The position numbers and the translations under genes are program-made. The notes under the pieces were generated by a model. The model saw only the letters and a program-made list of their open reading frames with translations, made no database searches and was not told the origin of the DNA. Of a DNA stretch of 13,792 nucleotides, positions 6,757 through 13,509 are shown one piece after another. This stretch comes from an uncultured cyanobacterium (GTDB lineage Bacteria; Cyanobacteriota; Cyanobacteriia; Cyanobacteriales; Chroococcidiopsidaceae): NCBI GenBank assembly GCA_946221495.1, contig CAMIFA010000138.1:1-13792 (forward strand). The letters are read 5' to 3'. The stretch's first letter is position 1. Every line of letters starts with the position of its first letter.

Positions 6757-7827
6757 ATGTCTGATCTCAAAGTTCAGGATATCGGAGAGCAAGGGCTTTT
6801 AAAGCGATTGCAGCGTTTTTGTCCACCAGGAATTGTCGGGGATGATGCAGCCGTAATTGCAACCCAGTCCCAACAATTTTTAGTAGTGACGACTGATGTC
6901 TTAGTGGATGAAGTGCATTTTAGCGATCGCACGACTTCCCCAGAAGACGCTGGCTGGCGAGCTGCTGCTGCTAATTTATCTGACTTAGCAGCTATGGGCG
7001 CTTTGCCACTAGGAATTACTGTTGGGTTAGGACTCAGGAGCGATGTTTCAGTTGCTTGGGTTGAGCGGTTGTACCAAGGGATGACTGACTGCTTACAACA
7101 ATACGACACAGCGATCGTCGGCGGCGATATTTGCCGTTCACCAATCATTACAGTAGCAATTACTGCCTTTGGTCAAGTCCACCCCAGCCGTGCTATCCGC
7201 CGTTCAGCTGCCCAAGTAGGCGATGCTATTGTAGTCACAGGAGTTCACGGTGCTTCAAGAGCAGGACTAGAATTACTACTCCATCCAGAATTAAGACAAG
7301 ACATAAGTGATCGCGATCGTTTAGCGCTGATTCAGGCGCATAGGCGACCTCGACCCAGGCTAGATGTACTACCACTCCTTTGGGAAGTTTTGGGGGTCAA
7401 AGAAAGCGATTCAAGTACCTCTGTTCCTTCTTCTACCTCTTCCCCTGATCCCTTATCCCTAATCCCTTATCCCTGTTTTCGAGTGGCGGGTATGGATAGC
7501 AGCGATGGTTTAGCAGACGCTTTAGTGCAAATATGTCAAGCTAGCTCTGTTGGTGCAAAAATTGAGCGTAGCAAGATTACTCTACCACTGGCGCTGAATA
7601 ATTGGGACTCGACCCAAGCGATCGACTATGCCTTGTATGGCGGTGAAGACTTTGAATTAGTCCTGTGCCTTCCTCCAGTACCAGCTAATACCTTAGTGCA
7701 AAAATTAGGTAACGAAGCAGCTATTATCGGCACAATTACACCTGATTTGGAAGTACAGTTAATTGACCAAACAGGCAAAAACCCCGACCAAGTTCTTAAC
7801 CTCAGCCAGGGTTTTCAACATTTTTAA
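6757..7827 (+). CDS. thiL: Thiamine-monophosphate kinase
   Basis: ThiL phosphorylates thiamine monophosphate with ATP to give the cofactor thiamine diphosphate. The 356-residue protein has the PurM-like N- and C-terminal domains. Visible motifs are GDDAAV (28-33), TTDVLVDEVHF (45-55), ANLSDLAAMGA (72-82), VGGDICR (121-127), MDSSDGLADAL (246-256) and YGGEDFELV (294-302). These include the metal and nucleotide ligands. Residues about 214-240 are a low-complexity Ser/Pro insert (SDSSTSVPSSTSSPDPLSLIPYP) between the HRRPRPRLDVLP segment and the MDSSDG motif. Family members usually run almost directly from one to the other there. The insert coincides with a heptanucleotide repeat array in the DNA. 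Start is the ATG at 6757, with a GAGGAG too far upstream (6725-6730) to be an ideal ribosome site. Transcribed after ispD, converging with gap2. Confidence 0.94.
   Translation: MSDLKVQDIGEQGLLKRLQRFCPPGIVGDDAAVIATQSQQFLVVTTDVLVDEVHFSDRTTSPEDAGWRAAAANLSDLAAMGALPLGITVGLGLRSDVSVAWVERLYQGMTDCLQQYDTAIVGGDICRSPIITVAITAFGQVHPSRAIRRSAAQVGDAIVVTGVHGASRAGLELLLHPELRQDISDRDRLALIQAHRRPRPRLDVLPLLWEVLGVKESDSSTSVPSSTSSPDPLSLIPYPCFRVAGMDSSDGLADALVQICQASSVGAKIERSKITLPLALNNWDSTQAIDYALYGGEDFELVLCLPPVPANTLVQKLGNEAAIIGTITPDLEVQLIDQTGKNPDQVLNLSQGFQHF
7448..7475 (+). repeat. Four tandem heptanucleotides (ATCCCTN) inside thiL
   Basis: ATCCCTT, ATCCCTA, ATCCCTT and ATCCCTG follow one another without a gap at 7448-7475. 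A pyrimidine-rich lead-in (about 7418-7447) precedes them. Such heptamer arrays (STRR type) are known from cyanobacterial intergenic regions; here the array lies in frame within a gene and codes for part of the low-complexity insert of ThiL. Confidence 0.75.
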
Positions 7828-7860
7828 GCTTTCAGCTATTAGCTATCAGCTTTTAGTTTA
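7826..7860. repeat. Degenerate heptanucleotide tandem repeat between thiL and gap2
   Basis: Five consecutive 7-mers can be aligned: AAGCTTT, CAGCTAT, TAGCTAT, CAGCTTT, TAGTTTA. The array overlaps the thiL stop region and fills part of the 107-bp convergent gap. The repeated AGCT cores also make it partly self-complementary, so the RNA could fold, but there is no clear T-run terminator. Confidence 0.6.
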
Positions 7861-7934
7861 TGTGTTCAAAGCTGGATAGCGAATCGGTTAGTAACTGCAT
7901 TTTTCGATAAAGCTGAATACTGACTGCTGAGTGC

Positions 7935-8951
7935 TCAACTTACCCATTTCTCAGCCATTAATTCTGCCAAATCTACCACACGCTGACTGTATCCCCATTC
8001 ATTGTCGTACCATGCCATGACCTTCACCATGTCATTACCCATAACCATCGTTAAACTGGCATCCACAATTGAAGAAGCATCATGACCTTGGTAATCCGAG
8101 GAAACCAAAGGTAGATCACTGTATTCCATAATCCCTTTCAACGAACCATTCGCAGCTTCTTGGAGAACTTGGTTCACTTCTTCAGCAAAGGTGTTTTTCT
8201 CAACCTGGATTACCAAATCCACCATCGAAACATTAGGAGTAGGCACACGCAAAGCAACACCATTCAGCTTGCCTTTGAGGTCTGGTAGCACTAAAGCCAC
8301 TGCTTTCGCCGCACCTGTCGAGGTTGGCACAATGTTCATTGCAGCTGCCCTAGCGCGTCGTAAATCTCGATGACTAGCATCCAACAAACGCTGGTCGCCA
8401 GTATAACTGTGGGTAGTGGTCATTGTGCCTTTAATAATGCCAAATCTTTCATGCAACACCTTAGCGATCGGCGCTAAACAGTTGGTGGTACAGCTAGCAT
8501 TACTGACAATGACGTGCTTGTTATGGTCATAATCGTGATGATTTACGCCAACTACAAAAGTGCCATCATCGTTTTTCCCTGGCGCAGTGATCATTACTTT
8601 TTTGGCACCAGCATTTAAATGCTTAGATGCGCCTTCTTTGCTAGTAAAAACGCCCGTCGATTCGATAATTAAATCAATTTCCCAATCTTTCCAGGGCAAG
8701 TTCTCTGGGTTGCGATCAGATGTACATTTAATAGTTTTGCCATTCAGGATAATTGAGTTGTCGTCAGCACTGATGTCGGCATTTTTTAATGTCCCCAGCA
8801 TTGTGTCATATCTCAGCAGGTGAGCGTTGGTTCTGGGGTCAGAAGTGTCATTGATAGCGACAAGATCAATTTTGCTATTTTCCCTCGTCAGCCAGCATCG
8901 CGCAAAGTTACGTCCGATGCGCCCAAACCCGTTGATCGCGACTCTAATCAC
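7935..8951 (-). CDS. gap2: Glyceraldehyde-3-phosphate dehydrogenase, Gap2 type (Calvin cycle)
   Basis: Gap2 is the cyanobacterial NAD(P)H-using dehydrogenase that reduces 1,3-bisphosphoglycerate in the Calvin cycle and also works in gluconeogenesis. Starting at GTG 8951 it has 338 residues, the family length, and begins MIRVAINGFGRIGRNFARCW. Visible features are the nucleotide-binding GFGRIG (8-13), INDTSDPRTNAHLLRYD typical of the photosynthetic isoform, SNASCTTNCLAP (150-161) with catalytic Cys154, His181 in TTTHSYTGDQ, and WYDNEWGYS near the end. The open frame extends 26 codons further to an ATG at 9029, but those codons are not family-like and the ATG lies in a likely -10 box. AGAGGG at 8966-8961 sits 9 bases before the GTG. 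nadD lies upstream on the same strand, 154 bp away, with a promoter between. It converges with thiL. Confidence 0.96.
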   Translation of the reverse strand: MIRVAINGFGRIGRNFARCWLTRENSKIDLVAINDTSDPRTNAHLLRYDTMLGTLKNADISADDNSIILNGKTIKCTSDRNPENLPWKDWEIDLIIESTGVFTSKEGASKHLNAGAKKVMITAPGKNDDGTFVVGVNHHDYDHNKHVIVSNASCTTNCLAPIAKVLHERFGIIKGTMTTTHSYTGDQRLLDASHRDLRRARAAAMNIVPTSTGAAKAVALVLPDLKGKLNGVALRVPTPNVSMVDLVIQVEKNTFAEEVNQVLQEAANGSLKGIMEYSDLPLVSSDYQGHDASSIVDASLTMVMGNDMVKVMAWYDNEWGYSQRVVDLAELMAEKWVS

Positions 8952-9027
8952 AGCGTCTTGCCCTCTGGTGTGTGTTGAATAAAAAATACCTAGTATTGAG
9001 GATCGATCATATCGCAAAGGGTGGTGC

Positions 9028-9033
9028 ATTATA
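9028..9033 (-). promoter_or_regulatory. Candidate -10 box for gap2
   Basis: On the minus strand a perfect TATAAT occurs at 9033 to 9028, about 77 bases before the GTG start. No good -35 box is seen at 16-18 bases. The ATG of the longest gap2 frame (9029-9027) overlaps this box, so it would not be in the transcript. This supports the downstream GTG start. Confidence 0.4.
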
Positions 9034-9105
9034 ACTTGTGCGTGTTAACTGGCTGAGAAAAATTCAGATATCTAGATCAGCGTTATCCCGCTTGGGGTTT
9101 CCTGT

Positions 9106-9717
9106 CTAGAAGTGTGAATATAAATTATGAGTGGCGATGTAGGAGCTCACGGCTTTAGGGACTAGGTAATCAATTGCTTTACGATCGCGGCAATATTGGC
9201 GAATCAAGCTTGAAGATACTGCTAGCATCGGCATTTGCAAAATTTGCCAATTGATATTTAGGGATTCAGCAGCTAACTTTTGGGCTACTTGTTGACATAA
9301 TTGATGCTGACTGCTAGCTGCGGGTATAAGTCGGGGAGCAACTAGCCAGTTACACTGGGCTACAAATTGCTGTCGTTGATACCATCGTGGTAAAGTCTGG
9401 AAGGCATCAAGACCAACTATCCAGTGCCAGTGAGTATTGGGGTAAAAAGCTTGCAAGTCAATTAAGGTGCTGATTGCATACGAAGGCTGCTTCTGATTAC
9501 CTGATGATGAGATTATAAAAGCCGGATAATCTGCGATCGCCTGCTGCACCATTTGTAAGCGTTGCTCAAATCTTGTGGCTTGTTTATGCGGCGGACATTC
9601 ATTTGGCACCCAAATTACTTTGTCTAGTTCTGCCTGGATGAAAGCTGTTTGGGCGATCGCTAAGTGTCCCCAATGAACCGGATCGAATGTACCACCCAAA
9701 ATTCCCACTTTCCGCAT
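9106..9717 (-). CDS. nadD: Nicotinate-nucleotide adenylyltransferase
   Basis: NadD adenylates nicotinic acid mononucleotide to deamido-NAD, the penultimate step of NAD synthesis. The 203-residue protein is a nucleotidyltransferase of the HIGH superfamily. It shows GGTFDPVHWGH at 8-18 (phosphate-binding HxxH-like motif), WVPNECPPHK at 36-45, PSYAISTL at 78-85, WIVGLDAFQTLPRW at 99-112 and SSSLIR at 168-173 (the ISSTxIR-type motif), then VPKAVSSYI near the C-terminus. These features distinguish it from the related phosphopantetheine adenylyltransferase. Start is the ATG at 9717, with a weak GGTGG upstream. It faces murC across a 437-bp divergent gap and precedes gap2. No membrane segment or signal peptide is seen. 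Confidence 0.94.
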   Translation of the reverse strand: MRKVGILGGTFDPVHWGHLAIAQTAFIQAELDKVIWVPNECPPHKQATRFEQRLQMVQQAIADYPAFIISSSGNQKQPSYAISTLIDLQAFYPNTHWHWIVGLDAFQTLPRWYQRQQFVAQCNWLVAPRLIPAASSQHQLCQQVAQKLAAESLNINWQILQMPMLAVSSSLIRQYCRDRKAIDYLVPKAVSSYIATHNLYSHF

Positions 9718-10154
9718 CTATCTACCACCACTTTTGCTAAGGGGTGCTTCCGGTTCAATCTTAAAACTTTTCTCCAAACCTCCAAACTTATTGCTCCCAC
9801 CTTGAGCAATTGCAAATTAGATGTCGGCGTTCTGTTTCAAAATTTACTTTCTCTAGCAAAGCTACTGGCAACTGTACTTGTTCAATTAAGGCGCTCCTAA
9901 GCGCTGATTCCTAATAAAATATAGGACGCGAGCCAAATCAGAGCGCAGTTTTACAATTAATAAAGAATTTTCAATAAAAATTCTTTAAGTATAAAAATAT
10001 AAATTGCTTAACCGCAACCCTAAATTAAACCAAGCTTGCTCCTAGAAATATTTATTATCAAGAAAAAATACAGTAACTGTAAAAATGCAATCCTTGATAT
10101 GATATCGCCTAATATTTGTGCAGTATGCTGTGGTGTGGTGTGTGAGGAGCAAAA
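9718..10154. other. Divergent intergenic region between nadD and murC
   Basis: This 437-bp gap has no credible gene. The 78-codon frame at 9664-9900 overlaps nadD on the other strand and shows no family-like sequence. The gap contains a perfect hairpin at 9961-9987 and AT-rich sequence, then a GT-rich stretch (10128-10143) leading to the murC ribosome site GAGGAG at 10144-10149. It should contain both promoters. I see no -35/-10 pair with convincing spacing. Confidence 0.6.
9961..9987. repeat. Perfect 11-bp AT-rich hairpin upstream of murC
   Basis: TAAAGAATTTT (9961-9971) and AAAATTCTTTA (9977-9987) form an exact 11-bp inverted repeat with a 5-nt loop (CAATA). It lies 168 bases before the murC start in the divergent gap. 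It could be a protein-binding palindrome or an AT-rich cruciform site. No T-run follows to make it a terminator. Confidence 0.5.
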
Positions 10155-11687
10155 ATGCCAAAGTCTGTGGATTTTAGCGGTAAGCCATTTCATTTTATTG
10201 GGATTGGTGGCATTGGAATGTCAGCCCTTGCTTACATTCTAGCCAAGCGTCAACTGCCGGTATCCGGCTCAGATATTCGTTCTAGTCATATTACTCAACG
10301 GTTATCAAACATTGGAGCACATATTTTTCATACTCAAGATGCTACCAATCTAAATTTTTTTTCTAGTAACCTAACTTGCGAAGTGTTACCTACTACGGCA
10401 GTTAATAGTAATACATCTGTACTGGTAGCAAAACCTTCTCATTCAGTTGGGATCACAGCAACAACATTACCCCAAGTAATTTGTTCAACAGCAATCAATC
10501 AGGCAAATTTAGAGTATCAAGCTGCACTGGATTTAGGCTGTCCTGTTTTTCATCGCTCAGATTTATTAGCAGCTTTAATTCAGGACTACCAAAGTATTGC
10601 CGTAGCAGGAACTCACGGCAAAACTACCACGAGTAGCATGATTGGGTATATGCTCCTCCAAGCTGGAGTTGATCCAACAATTATCGTTGGCGGCGAAGTG
10701 AATGCCTGGGAAGGCAATGCTCGACTAGGGGAAGGTCAGTATCTAGTTGCCGAGGCGGATGAATCGGATGGCTCGTTAGTCAATCTGTCTGCCGCTATTG
10801 GCGTTATTACCAACGTTGAACTTGACCATCCCGACCACTACGAGACTCTAGACGAAGTAATTGACACCTTCCAGGTATTTGCCAAGCGGTGTCAAATGTT
10901 AGTAGGTTGCATTGATTGTGCCACAGTACGCGATGCCATCCTTGGCACCGCCTTGGGGCATCGCCTCAAGCCTACAGTCAGCTACAGTCTACAATCCGAT
11001 ACAGGCGCTGACTACACAGTAACTAAAATTGATTACCGCGCTGATGGTACTACAGCCGAAGTTCTAGAGCGTGGCAAAGTTTTAGGATTATTACACTTGC
11101 GCTTGCTAGGGCAGCATAACCTTAGCAATGCACTAGCAGCCGTAGCTGTGGGTCGGTTATTGGATTTAGACTTTTCAGTTATTGCCCAAAGTATTGCCAC
11201 CTTTGAAGGCGCACGTCGCCGTTTTGAACTCAAGGGCGAAGCAAATAATATTCTGTTTATCGATGACTATGCCCATCACCCCAGCGAAATTCGCGCTACA
11301 TTAGCAGCCGCGCGGTTACAGGCAAGACCTGACCAACGAGTAGTTGCAATTTTTCAACCGCATCGCTACAGCCGCACCCTAGCATTTTTATCAGAGTTTG
11401 CCCAATCTTTTAGCCATGCTGACTTAGTTGTTATTAGTGATATCTACAGCGCAGGCGAACCAAACTTGGGGCAGATTAATGGTCAACAATTAGCAGATTT
11501 GATTGCTACGCATCACCCGCAAGTAACTTATAAACCTTCTTTAGAGTTAATTCGTCAGTATCTGACACAAACACTACACCCAGGCGATCTGGCGCTGTTT
11601 CTGGGAGCCGGAAATCTCAATCAGATTATTCCAGAAGTGATAACTTCTATCCGCCAAAGCAACAAAGGAGAGGAAATAGGAAAGTAG
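10155..11687 (+). CDS. murC: UDP-N-acetylmuramate--L-alanine ligase
   Basis: MurC adds L-alanine to UDP-N-acetylmuramic acid using ATP, the first ligase step in making the peptidoglycan stem peptide. The 510-residue protein shows IGIGGIGMSALA (15-26, nucleotide-sugar binding), GTHGKTTT (152-159, ATP P-loop), EADESDGSL (200-208), NVELDHPDHY (220-229), GQHNLSNALAA (319-329), DDYAHHPSEI (370-379) and QPHRYSRT (401-408). The Mur ligase N-terminal, central and C-terminal domains are complete. It is longer than most MurC proteins. Part of the excess is a Ser/Thr/Val-rich stretch at about 71-104, between NLNFF and LPQVICSTAI, where relatives are short. The ribosome site GAGGAG ends 5 bases before the ATG. 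murB follows 65 bp downstream on the same strand, so cotranscription is likely. Confidence 0.96.
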   Translation: MPKSVDFSGKPFHFIGIGGIGMSALAYILAKRQLPVSGSDIRSSHITQRLSNIGAHIFHTQDATNLNFFSSNLTCEVLPTTAVNSNTSVLVAKPSHSVGITATTLPQVICSTAINQANLEYQAALDLGCPVFHRSDLLAALIQDYQSIAVAGTHGKTTTSSMIGYMLLQAGVDPTIIVGGEVNAWEGNARLGEGQYLVAEADESDGSLVNLSAAIGVITNVELDHPDHYETLDEVIDTFQVFAKRCQMLVGCIDCATVRDAILGTALGHRLKPTVSYSLQSDTGADYTVTKIDYRADGTTAEVLERGKVLGLLHLRLLGQHNLSNALAAVAVGRLLDLDFSVIAQSIATFEGARRRFELKGEANNILFIDDYAHHPSEIRATLAAARLQARPDQRVVAIFQPHRYSRTLAFLSEFAQSFSHADLVVISDIYSAGEPNLGQINGQQLADLIATHHPQVTYKPSLELIRQYLTQTLHPGDLALFLGAGNLNQIIPEVITSIRQSNKGEEIGK

Positions 11688-11752
11688 GAAAAATTTGGTA
11701 TATTCCGCTTTTCTAAGAATTTTTGGCTTTTAATCCCCTCTCTTGAATTGAT

Positions 11753-12721
11753 ATGAGTAGCGCTCAAAACTTTAGTAACGTCCGCACTTCTTCGGTAATT
11801 GTGAATAGCGACAATGATGTTAGCACTAAACTGCTGTTGCCAGGTACTGACTGTCAGATTAAGTCCCACGTTCCTTTAGCGACACTTACATCCTTTCGAG
11901 TTGGCGGGCCTGCTCAATGGTACGTTGCTCCCCGTAACTTGGAAGCTTTGCAGGCTAGCTTTGAGTGGGCGAGAACACAGGGTTTAGCAATAACTTTGTT
12001 AGGGGCTGGCTCTAACTTACTGGTAAGCGATCGCGGTTTACCAGGCTTAGTCATCAGTACCCGCCATCTGCGTCATACTGATTTCAATCCCGATACTGGT
12101 CAAGTAACAGCTGCCGCCGGAGAACCTCTGCCGCGCCTCGCTTGGCAAGCAGCTGAACGCGGTTGGCAAGGATTAGAATGGGCTGTGGGAATTCCTGGCA
12201 GTGTTGGCGGCGCTGTGGTGATGAATGCTGGCGCTCACAAAAGCTGTATCGCTGATCTGCTTGTTAGCACTCAGGTACTTTCACCTTCTGGAATAGAAAC
12301 TCTCGTTCCCCAACAGCTAGGCTATAGCTACCGTACTTCATCGCTGCAAAATAGTCCGCGCTTAGTTACACAAGCAGCCTTCCAATTGCAACCAGGCAGC
12401 GATCCAGAGCAAGTGCTGGCAACAACCAGCCAACATTTAGAGCAACGGCGAACAACTCAACCCTACCACTTGCCTAGCTGTGGCAGTGTGTTCCGCAATC
12501 CTCAACTCCATAAAGCTGGTTGGTTAATAGAGCAAACAGGACTTAAAGGCTATCAAATTGGGGGAGCACAAATAGCACCACGCCATGCGAACTTTATTCT
12601 TAACTGTGGCGGCGCAACAGCTAGTGATATTTTCCAGTTAATTAATCACATTCAGCAACAGGTTGAACAGCGTTGGGGTATTTGGTTAGAGCCAGAAGTT
12701 AGATTTTTAGGGGAGTTTTAG
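11753..12721 (+). CDS. murB: UDP-N-acetylenolpyruvoylglucosamine reductase
   Basis: MurB is the FAD enzyme that uses NADPH to reduce UDP-N-acetylglucosamine enolpyruvate to UDP-N-acetylmuramate, which MurC then uses. The 322-residue protein shows TSFRVGGPA (46-54), LLGAGSNLLVSD (82-93, FAD pyrophosphate loop), GIPGSVGGAVVMNAGAH (146-162), YRTSSL (193-198, Arg194), SCGSVFRNP (242-250, proton-donor Ser245) and EPEVRFLG (313-320, Glu313). All three expected catalytic residues are present. The first 35 or so residues (SSAQNFSNVRTSS and following) are a non-conserved extension; core homology begins near residue 36 and a later start is possible, though no strong Shine-Dalgarno is seen at either point. 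It lies between murC and ybaB/ebfC on the same strand. Confidence 0.95.
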   Translation: MSSAQNFSNVRTSSVIVNSDNDVSTKLLLPGTDCQIKSHVPLATLTSFRVGGPAQWYVAPRNLEALQASFEWARTQGLAITLLGAGSNLLVSDRGLPGLVISTRHLRHTDFNPDTGQVTAAAGEPLPRLAWQAAERGWQGLEWAVGIPGSVGGAVVMNAGAHKSCIADLLVSTQVLSPSGIETLVPQQLGYSYRTSSLQNSPRLVTQAAFQLQPGSDPEQVLATTSQHLEQRRTTQPYHLPSCGSVFRNPQLHKAGWLIEQTGLKGYQIGGAQIAPRHANFILNCGGATASDIFQLINHIQQQVEQRWGIWLEPEVRFLGEF

Positions 12722-12811
12722 TAGCAAGGGACAGAGGAAAGAAAAGGATTGGGGTGGGGCATTTATAATTTAATGGAACTTGCTATCTAATTCACACATA
12801 GGCAATTAGTT

Positions 12812-13156
12812 ATGACACAGGGAAAGGGATTTGGTTTTGGTCTAGGAAAAATGAAGGAACTAGCAGATGCCTTTAAAAAGGCACAGCAGGTTCAAGAAGG
12901 TGCGAAAAAGCTCCAAGAAGAATTGGAGCAAATGGAAATTTCTGGAGAGGCTGGTGGTGGTTTAGTCAAGGTAATTCTTAGTGGTAATCAAGAACCGCGA
13001 CGAGTGGAAATTTCCCCAGATGCATTAACAGAAGGAGCAGAAGTTCTTGCCGATCTGGTAACAGCAGCAATGAAAGATGCTTATAACAAGTCCACAATGA
13101 CGATGCGGGAAAGAATGGAAGAACTAACGAGTGGCTTAGAAATCCCCGGAATGTAA
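12812..13156 (+). CDS. YbaB/EbfC family nucleoid-associated protein
   Basis: This 114-residue protein belongs to the YbaB/EbfC family, small dimeric DNA-binding proteins that coat the chromosome. The N-terminus is a Gly/Phe-rich lead (GKGFGFGLGKMKELADAF), then a long helix at 20-42 (KKAQQVQEGAKKLQEELEQ). A beta strand and conserved loop follow (SGEAGGGLVKVILSGNQEPRRVEISPD, 44-70), then the helical C-terminus with DLVTAAMKDAYNKS. The usual length is about 105-115 residues, so it is complete. A TATAAT hexamer at 12764-12769 could serve as a -10 box, though no good -35 is visible. The gene is 90 bp after murB and is followed by the interrupted phosphatase gene. In related cyanobacteria I recall the order murC-murB-ybaB-phosphatase. 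The gene might also be regulated with those upstream. Confidence 0.92.
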   Translation: MTQGKGFGFGLGKMKELADAFKKAQQVQEGAKKLQEELEQMEISGEAGGGLVKVILSGNQEPRRVEISPDALTEGAEVLADLVTAAMKDAYNKSTMTMRERMEELTSGLEIPGM

Positions 13157-13216
13157 ATACCCAGGCGCAAGCGCCAGCGAGGGCTTGTACCTCATCGCCT
13201 TGTCGTTAATGATGGG

Positions 13217-13258
13217 AAGGCATAAGGCAAAAGCTGACAACTTTTGTCTAACTGCCTT
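13217..13258. repeat. Heptamer repeat and imperfect hairpin after the ybaB/ebfC gene
   Basis: AAGGCAT and AAGGCAA are adjacent (13217-13230), followed by the diverged AAGCTGA. AAGGCAAAAG (13224-13233) can pair with CTTTTG (13241-13246) and TGCCTT (13253-13258) around a short bulge, followed by TTG. This may act as a weak terminator between ybaB/ebfC and the phosphatase gene, but no strong T-run follows. Confidence 0.35.
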
Positions 13259-13307
13259 TTGTTAGCTCGTTTTGTAAAATGAATGCCTTAATTGCGGAGT
13301 GCTGTGG

Positions 13308-13388
13308 ATGCCTTATAAGCTCTTATTTGTTTGCCTTGGTAATATCTGCCGATCGCCCGCAGCAGAAAATATCATGAATCACCTGATC
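13308..13388 (+). pseudogene. Low-molecular-weight protein tyrosine phosphatase, truncated by transposon insertion
   Basis: From ATG 13308, with GGAG at 13296-13299, the frame encodes MPYKLLFVCLGNICRSPAAE followed by NIMNHLI. This is the N-terminus of a low-molecular-weight phosphotyrosine phosphatase with the active-site signature CX5RS (Cys9 to Ser16) intact. After codon 27 the family sequence stops abruptly at 13389, where the Tn3-type inverted repeat begins. The frame then runs on through transposon DNA to a TAA at 13460, giving a 50-residue product that lacks the rest of the fold and the general acid Asp. It is therefore broken; the missing 3' part should lie on the far side of the transposon, outside this window. 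Phosphatases of this class often act on protein phosphotyrosine, including tyrosine kinases that control polysaccharide export, but that role here is inference. Confidence 0.85.
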
Positions 13389-13426
13389 GGCGTTTTTTTA
13401 GCAATTGGACAAAAAACAACGTTAAG
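13389..13426. repeat. 38-bp terminal inverted repeat of a Tn3-family transposon
   Basis: The 38 bases begin GGCGTTTTTTTAGC and end ACGTTAAG. Length and the inner ACGTTAAG match the inverted repeat of Tn3; classical Tn3 ends open with GGGG, so the third base differs here. It starts at the exact base where the phosphatase sequence is lost. The transposase stop codon lies 83 bases further inside. TGATC (13384-13388) is the expected copy of a 5-bp target duplication, but its partner is outside the window. Confidence 0.7.
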
Positions 13427-13509
13427 CCTGAAATACTTACTGTGTAAGCATTACATTTAATTTTTTAAGAATGTGTAGCGCTGTAAAGTGAGCGAAACGC
13501 ATGACATAG

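Noticed and set aside
9664..9900. 78-codon plus-strand frame
   Set aside because: It begins antisense to nadD, then crosses intergenic sequence, and has no recognisable feature.
10036..10242. 68-codon plus-strand frame before murC
   Set aside because: It overlaps the murC start in another frame, and murC is certain.
13160..13260. CRISPR-like or structured RNA reading of the repeats after ybaB/ebfC
   Set aside because: The repeat units are 7 bp, adjacent and without spacers, so this is a short tandem repeat and not a CRISPR array.
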